From contig NZ_LFVY01000004.1 in NCBI RefSeq assembly GCF_001050155.1, positions 62,001-126,000 of the forward strand: a DNA stretch of 64,000 bases. Reading direction: 5' to 3'. The stretch comes from Nitratireductor soli. GTDB taxonomy: Bacteria; Pseudomonadota; Alphaproteobacteria; Rhizobiales; Rhizobiaceae. The notes under the pieces were generated by a model. The model was not told the origin of the DNA, did no database searches, and worked only from the letters and a program-made list of their open reading frames with translations. The position numbers were made by a program, and so were the translations under genes. Below are positions 8,457-16,811 of the stretch, in pieces. Positions within the stretch are counted from its first letter, which is position 1. Each line of letters starts with the position of its first letter.

Positions 8457-9638
8457 ATGCTCCAGGACAACGCCTTCGCCAGTGTTTCTGACTTTGACGA
8501 CAGGAAGGAGGAGCTTGTCGCCGTTCGGCGCCATCTGCATGCGCATCCCGAACTGTCGCATCAGGAGGAGAAGACGGCCCGCTATGTCGCCGACAAGCTG
8601 AAAGCCTGGGGCTACGAAGTGACGGAGGGCGTGGGCGGCTATGGTGTCGTTGCAACGCTCACCGTCGGCGAGGGAGGCCGTGGCATCGCCATTCGCGCCG
8701 ACATGGATGCGCTGCCGATTACGGAAGAGACGGGGCTTGCCCACACCAGCACGAACCTCGGCGTGATGCATGCCTGCGGCCATGACGGGCACACGACGAT
8801 CCTTTTGGGCGCCGCCGAGCATCTGGCGCGCACGCGCCGTTTCAACGGCACCGTGACCCTCATCTTCCAGCCGGCGGAGGAGGCGGGTCTCACCAGCGGC
8901 GCGCAGCGCATGATCGCCGATGGTCTGTTCGAGCGGTTCCCCTTCGACGTGATCTACGGCCTGCACAATCATCCAGGCGCCCCCGAGGGGACGCTGTTGA
9001 TGCGCGCCGGCCCGATGATGGCCGCCGCCGACACGGTGGAAATCACCATCCAGGGCAAGGGCGGCCACGCCTCGCGGCCCCATCTGGCGGTCGATCCCAT
9101 CGCCGTCGCCTGCAATCTCGTCATGTCCTTGCAGACGGTCGTCTCGCGCAGCATCGACCCCACCCAGACTGCCGTCGTGACGGTCGGCACGATCCACGCC
9201 GGCGAGGCGAGCAACGTTATTCCCGAGTATGCGAAGCTGGCGATCAGCGCCCGTTCCTTCGATCCAGAGGTCAGGCGCATGCTCGAGGAGCGCATCACGG
9301 CGCTGACGAGGTCGGTCGTGGAAGGGTATGGCGCGACCGTCGAGATCGACTACCAGCACGGCTATCCCGTGGTGGTCAATTCCGAGGCGGAGACGGCGTT
9401 TGCCCGTCAAGTGGCCGAAGAACTCGTCGGCGCCGACAGGGTCTCGACCTGCAATCTCATCCCCGGCAGCGAGGATTTCGCCTATTTCCTCGAACACAAG
9501 CCCGGCGCCTTCCTGAGGCTCGGCAACGGGGTGGATTCGGCGATGCTGCACAACCCCCATTACGACTTCGCCGACGACAGCCTGCCGGTCGGGGCGGCAA
9601 TGTGGGCGCGCCTGGCCGAGCGCTACCTGAAGCTTTGA
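8457..9638 (+). CDS. M20 family metallo-amidohydrolase (hippurate hydrolase type)
   Basis: 393 residues, typical of the HipO/AmhX/IAA-amino-acid hydrolase group that hydrolyses N-acyl amino acids or peptides with a two-metal site. Motifs: RRHLHAHPELSHQE near 23-36, IRADMDALPI near 79-88, HACGHDGHT near 104-112, FQPAEEAG near 140 with the catalytic Glu pair, KGGHAS in the dimerisation domain, and a C-terminal His in LHNPHYDF. No signal peptide, so cytosolic. It follows the amino-acid ABC importer on the same strand after an 80-bp gap. An imported N-acyl or amide conjugate cleaved here and then used by the decarboxylase-like protein is a plausible route, not proven. Confidence 0.9.
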   Translation: MLQDNAFASVSDFDDRKEELVAVRRHLHAHPELSHQEEKTARYVADKLKAWGYEVTEGVGGYGVVATLTVGEGGRGIAIRADMDALPITEETGLAHTSTNLGVMHACGHDGHTTILLGAAEHLARTRRFNGTVTLIFQPAEEAGLTSGAQRMIADGLFERFPFDVIYGLHNHPGAPEGTLLMRAGPMMAAADTVEITIQGKGGHASRPHLAVDPIAVACNLVMSLQTVVSRSIDPTQTAVVTVGTIHAGEASNVIPEYAKLAISARSFDPEVRRMLEERITALTRSVVEGYGATVEIDYQHGYPVVVNSEAETAFARQVAEELVGADRVSTCNLIPGSEDFAYFLEHKPGAFLRLGNGVDSAMLHNPHYDFADDSLPVGAAMWARLAERYLKL

Positions 9639-9689
9639 GCGGCTTCGGCGCGCCGGCGCCGCCATCGCATTGGCGGAGCCGGCCGTGGT

Positions 9690-10475
9690 CTACGCTTCCC
9701 GCGCCTTGCTCGCCACCGAGGCGTGCCAGGGTGTCAGCCAGCCGCGCAACTGGGCGATCAGCGTGTAGAGCGTCAGGCCGATCAGCGTCAGAAGGACGAT
9801 GACGGCGAACAGGCCCGGCACCTGCAGCTCCTGCAGCATGGCGACGGCGAGATAGCCGAGGCCCTCATTGCCGCCGATGAACTCGCCGACGATGGCGCCG
9901 ATCATCGACATGACGACGGCCACCTCCATGCCGGCCAGCACGACGGGCAGCGCCGTCGGCAGGTCGAGCATGGTGAAGCGCTGCACGGGGTTCGCCTGCA
10001 GCATGGTGAAGACGTCGCGGTCGCCGGGCTCGACGGAGCGGAAGGCGACCAGCGCGTTCGAGAACACCGGGAAGAAGGCAAGCGCGGCGGCGATGACGAT
10101 CTTCGATTCCAGTCCGAAGCCGAACCACAGGATGAACAGTGGCGCCAGCGCGATCTTGGGAATGAGCTGCAGGCAGACGATGAACGGCTTGAATGCCCAT
10201 TCGAGCATCTGCACGCGGGCCATCGCCATGCCGAGCGTGATGCCCAGGAAGACGGCGATGAGGAAGCCGGAGACGGCCTCGATCACCGTGACCAGCGCAT
10301 GGCGCCAGACCTCGGCGTCGCTGACCAGTTCGATGAACGCGGCGACGATCTGCAGCGGCGTCGGCAGGATGAAGGCCGAGACCTCGGCGGTGTGCACATA
10401 GGCCGTCCAGGCGAGCAGGAAGGCGGCGACGGTCGCGGTCGGCAGCGCGATGCGGAAGAAATTGTCGGTGCGCAT
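9690..10475 (-). CDS. ABC transporter permease, NitT/TauT family (importer 1)
   Basis: 261 residues with about six membrane helices. The conserved coupling loop is divergent, around RSVEPGDRDVFTMLQANPVQRFTMLDLPTALP (residues about 140-172), as in SsuC/ThiX relatives. The PKIALAPLFILWFG segment near 96-110 is typical of this family. The start ATG overlaps the ATPase stop (TGATG). It is the last gene of a minus-strand operon: binding protein, ATPase, permease. The operon carries the tripartite operator at 12284-12306. It is paralogous to the permease at 19174. Confidence 0.92.
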   Translation of the reverse strand: MRTDNFFRIALPTATVAAFLLAWTAYVHTAEVSAFILPTPLQIVAAFIELVSDAEVWRHALVTVIEAVSGFLIAVFLGITLGMAMARVQMLEWAFKPFIVCLQLIPKIALAPLFILWFGFGLESKIVIAAALAFFPVFSNALVAFRSVEPGDRDVFTMLQANPVQRFTMLDLPTALPVVLAGMEVAVVMSMIGAIVGEFIGGNEGLGYLAVAMLQELQVPGLFAVIVLLTLIGLTLYTLIAQLRGWLTPWHASVASKAREA

Positions 10476-11269
10476 CAATGGCCTCCTGTCAGGCTGGCGC
10501 GCAGGCGCACGAGCATGTCCTGGAATTCGGGATTGCGTTGCAGGTCGAGCGTGCGGGGACGCGCGAACGGCATCTCGATGACCTCCGTGATGCGCGCCGG
10601 CCGCGCCGCCAGCACCACGACGCGGTCCGACAGGAACGCCGCTTCGGTGATCGAGTGGGTGACGAGGATGGTCGTCACGTTCGCCTCGGCGCAGACGGAC
10701 ATCAATTCGAGGTTGAGCGTATCGCGCGTCATCGCGTCGAGCGCGCCGAAGGGCTCGTCGAGCAGCAGGACCTGCGGCTCGGTGATCAGTGCCCGGGCCA
10801 GCGAGGCGCGCTGGCGCATGCCGCCGGAAAGCGACGACGGCCGCATCCTCTCGAAACCCTTCAGGCCGACGGTTTCGCACAGCGCATGGGCGCGCGCCTC
10901 CCGCTCGGCCTTCTTGACGCCGCGCAGGCGCAGCGGCAAGGCGACGTTTTCCGCCACGGTGAACCAGGGAAACAGGCGCGCCTCCTGGAACATCATGGAA
11001 ACCGGGCGTGTGGCTTCCACCGACCGTTTGCCGCCGCTCCAGACCGAGCGGCCGCGCACGATGACCCCGCCCTCGCTCGGCCGTTCCAGGCCGGCGATGA
11101 TGCGCAACAGCGTGGTCTTTCCACAGCCGGAAGGACCGAGCAGGGAGATGAAATCGCCACGCTGCATGTCGAGCGTTGCATCACCGATGGCGCGGACGGC
11201 GTTTTCACCCTGGCCGAAGGTCTTGCCGACACCCGCAAGGCGGATGTCGGCGACAGTGTCCATCTTCAT
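10475..11269 (-). CDS. ABC transporter ATP-binding protein, NitT/TauT family (importer 1)
   Basis: 264 residues. Walker A GPSGCGKTT near 45-53, Q-loop MMFQEARLFPW near 93, signature LSGGMRQRASLARAL near 145, Walker B VLLLDEPFGALDAMTRD near 165-180, and switch His VTHSITEAAFL. LDAMTR and the SGGMRQR signature are typical of SsuB/TauB/ThiZ-type importers of small organic ions. It overlaps the binding-protein gene (4 bases) and the permease gene (1 base), so all three are translationally coupled. Confidence 0.93.
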   Translation of the reverse strand: MKMDTVADIRLAGVGKTFGQGENAVRAIGDATLDMQRGDFISLLGPSGCGKTTLLRIIAGLERPSEGGVIVRGRSVWSGGKRSVEATRPVSMMFQEARLFPWFTVAENVALPLRLRGVKKAEREARAHALCETVGLKGFERMRPSSLSGGMRQRASLARALITEPQVLLLDEPFGALDAMTRDTLNLELMSVCAEANVTTILVTHSITEAAFLSDRVVVLAARPARITEVIEMPFARPRTLDLQRNPEFQDMLVRLRASLTGGH

Positions 11270-12270
11270 GCTTTCAGGGCCTGGTCGAGCAGGTCGTTGG
11301 TGTAGAGGTCGGTTGCAGGCACCGTCTTGTCGATCAGCTTGGCGCCGGCGAGCAGGCCGACGGCGCGCTCCCAGACTTCCGGGACGTTGCGCAGGATGTT
11401 TTCCTCGCCCTTGGAGGCCCAGTTCTGTGCGTTGGCGCGCAGGTCTTTCTGAGCCGTTTCGGGGTTCTTCAGACCCGATACGTCGTGCTTCTCGCCGATG
11501 GTCTTGAGGATCGGCATCAGGTCTTCCGCGCCGACGATCTCCTTGGCGGCGCGGTGCGTGGCGCGCAGGAAGGAGACGAACTTGTCGGGGTTCTCGGCGA
11601 TCTGGTCGGGACGGGCGACATAGACCTGGCCGGGCATGCCGTCATCGATGGGCATGACCGCCACGTCGTCGCGCGCAGCACTTGCGATGACCATCGACGA
11701 CGTGTTGCCGAGGAAAGCGCCGGCACGGCCGGCCTCGATCAGCGCGAAGGAGGCGGCGGAATCGGCCACCTTGACCTTGTTGACCTTGTCCGGCGATGCG
11801 CCGGCGCCGGTCATCATCAGGTCCAGCGTGCCTTCCATCGAGCCGCCCAGCGTCGCCATGCCGACGGTGCGGTTCTCCAGGTCGGCAATCGTCTTCACCG
11901 GGTTTTCCGTGGAGGAGAGCACGTAGAAGGGCGACATCTGGGCGATGGTGGCGATCGAGGTCAGCGGCGCATCGTTGTTGACGCGCGAGACGATGTAGTT
12001 GGTGCCGCCGGTGCGGCCGGAATCCATCTGCTTGGCGATCGTCATCTGCGCGGCGAGCGCCGCGCCCTTGCCGGCCTGCAGGTTCATCTCCAGGCCCTCG
12101 TCGGCGTAGTAGCCGGCGGCATCCGCATAGATGACCGGCGCGAAGGCCAGCGAGAAGGTGAACGGCGTGATGAAATTGAATGCGGCCTGCGCCCGTCCCT
12201 TGACCGGGAAAGACAGCAACGCCGCGCTCCCCATTGCACCCAGCATCAGGCTTCGCCTAGTCAGTTCCAC
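11266..12270 (-). CDS. ABC substrate-binding protein, NitT/TauT/ThiY type, Tat signal (importer 1)
   Basis: 334 residues. The N-terminus has a twin-arginine pattern (LTRRSLMLGAMGSAALLSF) ending near AQA at about 29, so export is probably by Tat. The mature part has the NMT1/SsuA-like start FAPVIYADAAGYYADEGLEMNL. The C-terminus shares PATDLYTND with the second binding protein (18203), showing common ancestry. Translation starts at a GTG preceded by AGGAG. It is first in the importer 1 operon, directly behind the tripartite operator at 12284-12306. The ligand is unknown; the family binds pyrimidines, sulfonates, nitrate and aromatic acids such as phthalate. Confidence 0.88.
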   Translation of the reverse strand: MELTRRSLMLGAMGSAALLSFPVKGRAQAAFNFITPFTFSLAFAPVIYADAAGYYADEGLEMNLQAGKGAALAAQMTIAKQMDSGRTGGTNYIVSRVNNDAPLTSIATIAQMSPFYVLSSTENPVKTIADLENRTVGMATLGGSMEGTLDLMMTGAGASPDKVNKVKVADSAASFALIEAGRAGAFLGNTSSMVIASAARDDVAVMPIDDGMPGQVYVARPDQIAENPDKFVSFLRATHRAAKEIVGAEDLMPILKTIGEKHDVSGLKNPETAQKDLRANAQNWASKGEENILRNVPEVWERAVGLLAGAKLIDKTVPATDLYTNDLLDQALKA

Positions 12271-12283
12271 GCATCATACTCCT

Positions 12284-12306
12284 GTTCAAATTTGAACCCA
12301 TTGTTC
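12284..12306. promoter_or_regulatory. Tripartite operator, copy 1
   Basis: Read on the minus (gene) strand: GAAC-AATGG-GTTC-AAATTT-GAAC. The core GTTCAAATTTGAAC is a perfect 14-bp palindrome. It lies 14-36 bases upstream of the importer 1 binding-protein start, overlapping the probable transcription start or leader, as expected for a repressor. The same three-half-site pattern recurs at 16812, 17008 and 31572. Confidence 0.7.
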
Positions 12307-12384
12307 ATTAAATCTAAGCGTAAATTGCCGCTCGTTGCAAGAGCGGCCCCAATTATGCGGCTTTTTCGCATTTCCGGCCGGGTT

Positions 12385-13215
12385 TCAGGCGCTCGCTCCA
12401 TCCCCGGAGGATGGCTTCGGCAGGCCACCCAGCAGCCGCGTGATGGCGGCGGCGGTGCGCGCCACCTCCCGCCGCACGCCGGCCTCGATGCTGTCGATCC
12501 GGTCGGCGGAGGCCGCCTGGGTGACGTTGATGGCGGCCACCACATTGCCCTCGATGTCGCGCACCGGTGCGGCGATGCTGGCAATCCCCGTTTCGAAATT
12601 GCCGATCTGGACGATGGCTTGCGCATCACGGTCGCGGTGCCATTGCGAGATGAGCTCGCTCAGGCTGCGCGGCGTTTGCCCGGGCGCGTTCTGGTAGGTT
12701 TCATCACGATAGAGCCGCACCAGATCGTCCTCGCTGAGATCGGCGAGAAGCACGCGGCCCATCGTCGTTCCGGCGGCCGGCAGGCGGCTGCCGACATGGA
12801 CGATGCTGGCCAGGCCCATATGGCTGGGGACGCGCAGCATGTAGAGCACGAAGCGGCCGTCGCGCACGCCCAGATGCGCCGACCAGTCGGTGGCGTCGCG
12901 CAGCTTCTCAAGCTCGGGCAGGGCGATCTCCACCAGCTCGCGCGTCGCCAGATAGCCGTAGCCAAGCCGCAGCACCGCCGGCCCGAGCGTGTAGCGCGCG
13001 GTTTGCGGATTGTGCAGGAGATATCCCTGCTGCGCCAGCGTGTAGACCGTGCGGAAGGCTGCCGACCGCGTCGTGCCGAGGCGTCGCGCCACATCGGACA
13101 ATGTCATCTCGCGGTTTTCCGGCGTGAAGGATTGCAGAACCTGCAGACCGCGGATCAGGCCGGGGACGAGGTATTTGTCGTCGGATTGGCTCGGAAGGGG
13201 TGGTGTTTTGTCCAT
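12385..13215 (-). CDS. IclR-family regulator 1
   Basis: 276 residues. N-terminal winged helix (about 15-75; LVPGLIRGLQVLQSF, then MTLSDVARRLGTTRSAAFRTVYTL), then the IclR effector domain (about 90-265) with HVGSRLPAAGTTMGRVLLADL and AAPVRDIEGNVVAAINV. It resembles PcaR/PobR-like activators or repressors of aromatic catabolism. It is divergent from the bicupin gene with a 68-bp shared promoter carrying TAAAAC direct repeats, and lies upstream of and in the same orientation as importer 1. It is a candidate regulator of the bicupin/MBL pair. Its own promoter has no tripartite site. Confidence 0.9.
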   Translation of the reverse strand: MDKTPPLPSQSDDKYLVPGLIRGLQVLQSFTPENREMTLSDVARRLGTTRSAAFRTVYTLAQQGYLLHNPQTARYTLGPAVLRLGYGYLATRELVEIALPELEKLRDATDWSAHLGVRDGRFVLYMLRVPSHMGLASIVHVGSRLPAAGTTMGRVLLADLSEDDLVRLYRDETYQNAPGQTPRSLSELISQWHRDRDAQAIVQIGNFETGIASIAAPVRDIEGNVVAAINVTQAASADRIDSIEAGVRREVARTAAAITRLLGGLPKPSSGDGASA

Positions 13216-13239
13216 AAAACGCTGTCTAGCAGGTAAAAC
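13215..13239. promoter_or_regulatory. TAAAAC direct repeats in IclR1/bicupin promoter
   Basis: TAAAAC at 13215-13220 and 13234-13239, with starts 19 bp apart (about two helical turns), lie between the IclR1 start and the bicupin gene. GTTTT at 13204-13208 adds a third, inverted half. This is a possible IclR1 site, distinct from the GTTC/GAAC operator. It is a weak call based on position and repetition. Confidence 0.3.
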
Positions 13240-13283
13240 ATCGTTGATCTAGCCTCATCTCAACTCAGGAGAAAGGAAATCCG

Positions 13284-14231
13284 ATGACGATGCACACGAC
13301 CGCCACCTCGGCTCTCGCCCAGGAACTCGCTGCCCATACGGGCCGCTTCACCGACAAATCCTTCGACTGGAACGCCTTCCCGTCGAATGCCGGCTTCGAC
13401 GATCTGGCGCGCGCCCAGATGCGCTACATCGGCGCCGGCGGTTCGCCGAAGGTCGGCGACACGTCGACGCTGAAGCCGGACCATTTCACCGTCAGCCTGA
13501 TCCACAAGGAGCCGGGCAAATATGCCGCCTGCCACAGCCACGAGATCGAGGAGAGCTTCCTCATCATCGATGGCGTCCTGGTCGTCGGCTGGGAGAAGGA
13601 TGGCGAGGTCGTCGAGGTCAAGCTCGGCGCCAAGGACATGATCCTCAATGCCCGCGAAATCGGCCATGGCTTCCGCAATGACGGCGTGACCCCGGTGCTG
13701 ATGTCGATTTCGGTCGATGTCGGCAAGCCGCTGCCGCCCGTCTATCACTACCACCCGAAGGAGCATCCGGCGGAACTCGCCCGCAGCTTCGGCGCGGCCC
13801 CCGGCAAGACGCTGCCCTTCGACCGCAATGGCAGCCACCCGCTGCAGAAGCTGATGGGCCAGTATGTGGTGCGCCACAACGAGCTGCCGACGATCTGGGA
13901 AAAGGCGGGCTTCACCCGCAAGGTCTATGTCGGCCAGGGCAGCATCGAGCATGACACCTGCCGCAAGGAAATGCTCGGCATTCCCTCGAATGTCGGCATC
14001 AAGCCGATCGTCCGCGACGTGGAGGACGCCTATCTCGTCCTCGAGGGCTCGCTCACCGTCGGCTGGGAGGAGAATGGCGAGACCGTCGAGACCGAACTCG
14101 GCCCGCGCGACCTGGTCAAGACGCCGGCCGGCCGCAAGCACTGGTTCCGCAACAACTCCGCCGCCCCTGCCACGGTCTGGACGGTGATCGGCTCCGCCGA
14201 GCCGGACGGCATCGTCTACGAAGCCGCATAA
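13284..14231 (+). CDS. Bicupin protein, gentisate-dioxygenase-like fold
   Basis: 315 residues with two cupin barrels. The first has a complete motif 1, with CHSHEIEES (two His and a Glu) near 80-88 followed by LIIDG, and motif 2 DMILNAREIGHGFRN near 115-129 with the last His, so a metal site is likely. The second barrel keeps GRKHWFRN near 287-294, but the HxH pair is absent in the aligned stretch IEHDTCRKEML, so it may be structural. Strong ribosome-binding site GAGAAAGGAA. It is divergent from IclR1 and followed by the MBL hydrolase. Possible roles are an aromatic ring-cleaving dioxygenase or a cupin isomerase/decarboxylase; the reaction is not established. Confidence 0.78.
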   Translation: MTMHTTATSALAQELAAHTGRFTDKSFDWNAFPSNAGFDDLARAQMRYIGAGGSPKVGDTSTLKPDHFTVSLIHKEPGKYAACHSHEIEESFLIIDGVLVVGWEKDGEVVEVKLGAKDMILNAREIGHGFRNDGVTPVLMSISVDVGKPLPPVYHYHPKEHPAELARSFGAAPGKTLPFDRNGSHPLQKLMGQYVVRHNELPTIWEKAGFTRKVYVGQGSIEHDTCRKEMLGIPSNVGIKPIVRDVEDAYLVLEGSLTVGWEENGETVETELGPRDLVKTPAGRKHWFRNNSAAPATVWTVIGSAEPDGIVYEAA

Positions 14232-14349
14232 GGCATCCAGCCGACACTGAAGATCGCGCCCCGGCCCGACCGGCCGGGGTGGCGCACCAGGCTGCGCATG
14301 CCCGCACTCTTGCCGCAGCCTCGACAGGATCACGAGGAGGAGAGAAAAC

Positions 14350-15348
14350 ATGCGCATCACACGCCGAACCGGACTGAAATTCATCGCCGCCAGCGCGGCG
14401 GCAGCTTTCCCGGCGCTGCCGGCCGTGGCGGGATCGCCGGCGGCTTCCGGCAAGGGAACCCGGCTGATCCTGCTCGGCACCGGTGGCGGCCCAACGCCCC
14501 TGCCGGGACGCAACCAGCCGGCCAACGTGCTTCTGGTCAATGACGAGCCCTATGTGATCGATGCCGGCAATGGCGTCGCGCGGCAACTCATGCTGGCCGG
14601 CATCGGCGCCCATCGCGTCGGCAAGATCTTCATCACGCATCACCACGACGACCACAATGCCGACATGGGCACGCTGATGGGGCTCGCCTGGTCGAACGGC
14701 CGCGCCGCGCCTTCCGATGCCTTCGGCCCGCCCGGAACGGAAGCGATGGTCGCCGCCTTCATCGATTATTTCGAGCCGAACGCGGCGGTGCGGCGTGCCT
14801 TCAGCGGCGGCAAGAAGCCGCCGCGCGACCTGTTCCGTGGCCATGACGTCACAGCCTCCGGCCCGGTCTTTGAGGACGACAATGTCCGCGTGACCTGCAT
14901 CGAGAACACCCACTACCCGAACCACGGGCAGAAGGACGGGGCGCATCACGTCTCCTACAGCTACCGCTTCGAGACGGCTGACCGTGTGGTGGTGTTCAGC
15001 GGCGATACGGCGGCGAGCGCGGAGCTTGCGGAACTGGCCAAAGGCGCCGACGTGCTGGTTCACGAGGTGATCAACGCCGAGCGCACGGAAGCGCTGTTCA
15101 AGAAGAAGTTCGCCGAGCAGGGACGGTCGCCCGAGGAGATCGCGCGCGTCCTGAAGGCGGTCATCGCGATCCACACGCCGCTTGAGGATGTCGGCCGGCT
15201 GGCCGAGAGCGCCAGCGTCAAGACCCTGGTGCTCAACCATTTCGTGCCGGGCTTCGACCCGGAGGAAACCGCCGAAGGCTGGACCGCCGGCGTGAAGAAA
15301 CACTATGCCGGCAAGATCATCGTCGGCGAGGATCTGATGGAGATCTGA
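14350..15348 (+). CDS. Tat-exported metallo-beta-lactamase-fold hydrolase
   Basis: 332 residues. The N-terminus MRITRRTGLKFIAASAAAAF is a twin-arginine signal with cleavage near AVAG at about 27-30, so the protein is probably periplasmic. Metal motif ITHHHDDHN near 98-106 (HxHxDH type), a downstream His in ENTHYPNH near 182-189, and the Asp of FSGDTAAS near 218. The closest families are RNase Z-like/arylsulfatase-type or lactonase-type MBL hydrolases; export excludes tRNA processing. It is 118 bp behind the bicupin gene with a GAGGAGAG ribosome-binding site and probably in the same transcript. It may hydrolyse an ester, lactone or sulfate form of the imported substrate outside the cytoplasm. 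Confidence 0.85.
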   Translation: MRITRRTGLKFIAASAAAAFPALPAVAGSPAASGKGTRLILLGTGGGPTPLPGRNQPANVLLVNDEPYVIDAGNGVARQLMLAGIGAHRVGKIFITHHHDDHNADMGTLMGLAWSNGRAAPSDAFGPPGTEAMVAAFIDYFEPNAAVRRAFSGGKKPPRDLFRGHDVTASGPVFEDDNVRVTCIENTHYPNHGQKDGAHHVSYSYRFETADRVVVFSGDTAASAELAELAKGADVLVHEVINAERTEALFKKKFAEQGRSPEEIARVLKAVIAIHTPLEDVGRLAESASVKTLVLNHFVPGFDPEETAEGWTAGVKKHYAGKIIVGEDLMEI

Positions 15349-15402
15349 TGTGGTGCGGGGTGACGGATTGCCGTCGTCCCGCTCGCTGCCCATCCTGACG
15401 GT

Positions 15403-15446
15403 ATTTTGCAGCCAAGTGGAATCACCTGGCGCCCGCATAGATGCGC
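15403..15446. repeat. Two-hairpin REP-like repeat, copy A
   Basis: After ATTTTGCA come two adjacent dyads. Arms 15411-15417/15424-15430 (GCCAAGT / ACCTGGC) pair with one mismatch around a 6-base loop, followed by CGCAT-AG-ATGCG at 15434-15445. The same layout, including the TTTTGCAG lead, occurs at 18122-18164. It lies in the 309-bp convergent gap between the MBL hydrolase and the flavin monooxygenase and could also act as a transcription terminator or mRNA stabiliser. Confidence 0.6.
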
Positions 15447-15528
15447 AGATTCAATAACTTACTGCTTCCTTTGTGCGTCCAAACACCGTATGCGACACAA
15501 TAGTTCGCATTCCGTTGCATCGATCCAA

Positions 15529-15650
15529 TGCGTGGTTCGACAAGCTCACCATGAGGGCGGCTGGACCTGGCAGGGAGCCTGATTCCGAGACGTTGCAGAT
15601 GGGTTCTGCCACCATATAATCTCCTCATGGTGAGCTTGTCGAACCACGCA
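15529..15650. repeat. Perfect 28-bp inverted repeat enclosing 66 bp (MITE-like)
   Basis: Bases 15529-15556 are the exact reverse complement of 15623-15650. The arm contains GGTTCGACAAGCTCACCATG, a sequence known to recur in many alphaproteobacterial genomes. The 66-bp interior has no recognisable gene. A short open frame crossing this region on the minus strand is not a credible protein. With copy A just upstream, almost all of the 15349-15657 gap is repeat DNA. Confidence 0.7.
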
Positions 15651-15657
15651 CGGCGCT

Positions 15658-16788
15658 CTAAGCCGCCTCGGTGAGTTCGGCCGCCCAGGCGTCGTATCCG
15701 TAGACCCAGTCGGCATTCGTGCCCTGCTTCAGCCAGTCATTGGCGAGCGATCCCTCTTGCACCTTGGCCGTGCGCGGGATGCGCGCTGCCTCGTAGCGCC
15801 TGAGCGCGCCGGCCACATTTGCCGGTGTTGCGCCGTCGAGGGCGCGGGCGAGCACCACCGCATCCTCCGACGCCATGCAGGCGCCCTGCGCCATGAACGG
15901 CACCATGGGGTGCGCCGCGTCGCCCAGAAGCGTGATGGCGCCTTCCGACCAGCGCTCCATCGGCTCGCGCACATGCAGCGCCGAGCGGGTGACGGTTTCG
16001 CAGGCATCGAGCAGGGCGCGCGCCTCGGGGTGGAAATCCGCGTAGGCCGCGCGCAATTCGCCGATATCGCCCGGCAGCGTCCAGCCTTCCTCGGTCCAGT
16101 CTTCCTGCGGCGTGGTGGCGAAGACGAAGATCTCGCTGCCCAAATTGAGTGGAAAGGTGACGATCTGGCGCTCCGGCGTCGGGCCCCACCATTTGGTGAA
16201 GGAATCAAGATTGGGAATGCCGTCGCCGCGCGCGCGGGGAAACACGGCGCGGTAGGAAACGAGGCCTGTGAAGCGCGGGTGGTCCTCGCCGAACAGCGAA
16301 TGACGCACCGCCGAATGGATGCCGTCGGCGCCGATCAGCAAATCGGCCTCGAACCGCGTGCCATCGGACAGGATGGCGGCCGCGCCGCCTCCATTGCGCA
16401 CTGCGGCCTCGACCTGCGTGGCAAACCGGATTGTCTGCGGCGCCAGCGCATTCTCCAGCGCGGCGAGCAGGTCGGCGCGGTGGATGGTGAGTTGCGGTGC
16501 GCCATAGCGTTCCTCGGCGGCCGTGCTCATGGGCAGGCGCGAGGTTTCTGCGCCGCTGTCCCAGGTGCGGCTGATGCGGTATTCGGGCCGGGCCGCCGTT
16601 TTGCGCAGCACCGCGCCGATGCCCAGCCCGTCAAGCGCGTGGACGGCGTTGGGAGTCAGGTTGACGTCGGCGCCGATGCGGCCGAAGGCGCGCGCGCGCT
16701 CGAATATCGTGACGTCGTGTCCCTGCTTTTGCAACGCGATCGCCGCTGCCATTCCACCGACGCCAGCGCCGGCTATGCCGATCTTCAT
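15658..16788 (-). CDS. FAD-dependent aromatic monooxygenase, NicC/salicylate-hydroxylase type
   Basis: 376 residues, single-component class A flavoprotein hydroxylase. FAD GAGVGG near 7-12, DG motif LLIGADGIHSAVR near 149-161, GD motif LLGDAAHPMVPFMAQGACMASEDA near 282-305. The C-terminal DWVYGYDAW matches the ending I recall for 6-hydroxynicotinate 3-monooxygenase (NicC), which hydroxylates with decarboxylation. No signal peptide, cytosolic. It is preceded by the tripartite operator at 16812-16834 and is divergent from the long operon starting at 17049. A decarboxylating ring hydroxylation of an aromatic or heteroaromatic acid is the best guess; salicylate-type substrates remain possible. 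Confidence 0.87.
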   Translation of the reverse strand: MKIGIAGAGVGGMAAAIALQKQGHDVTIFERARAFGRIGADVNLTPNAVHALDGLGIGAVLRKTAARPEYRISRTWDSGAETSRLPMSTAAEERYGAPQLTIHRADLLAALENALAPQTIRFATQVEAAVRNGGGAAAILSDGTRFEADLLIGADGIHSAVRHSLFGEDHPRFTGLVSYRAVFPRARGDGIPNLDSFTKWWGPTPERQIVTFPLNLGSEIFVFATTPQEDWTEEGWTLPGDIGELRAAYADFHPEARALLDACETVTRSALHVREPMERWSEGAITLLGDAAHPMVPFMAQGACMASEDAVVLARALDGATPANVAGALRRYEAARIPRTAKVQEGSLANDWLKQGTNADWVYGYDAWAAELTEAA

Positions 16789-16811
16789 TCGGGCTCACTC
16801 CCTGCCAAAAT

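Noticed and set aside
11176-13236. Long plus-strand open frame across importer 1 and IclR1
   Set aside because: Antisense shadow of two well-supported minus-strand genes; no recognisable protein features.
15422-15628. Small minus-strand open frame of 68 codons in the convergent gap
   Set aside because: It runs through two repeat elements and has no ribosome-binding site or protein-like composition.
15658-16788. Calling the flavin monooxygenase nicC outright
   Set aside because: The C-terminal motif is suggestive, but no nicX/nicD/nicF genes were recognised nearby, so the symbol would overstate the evidence.
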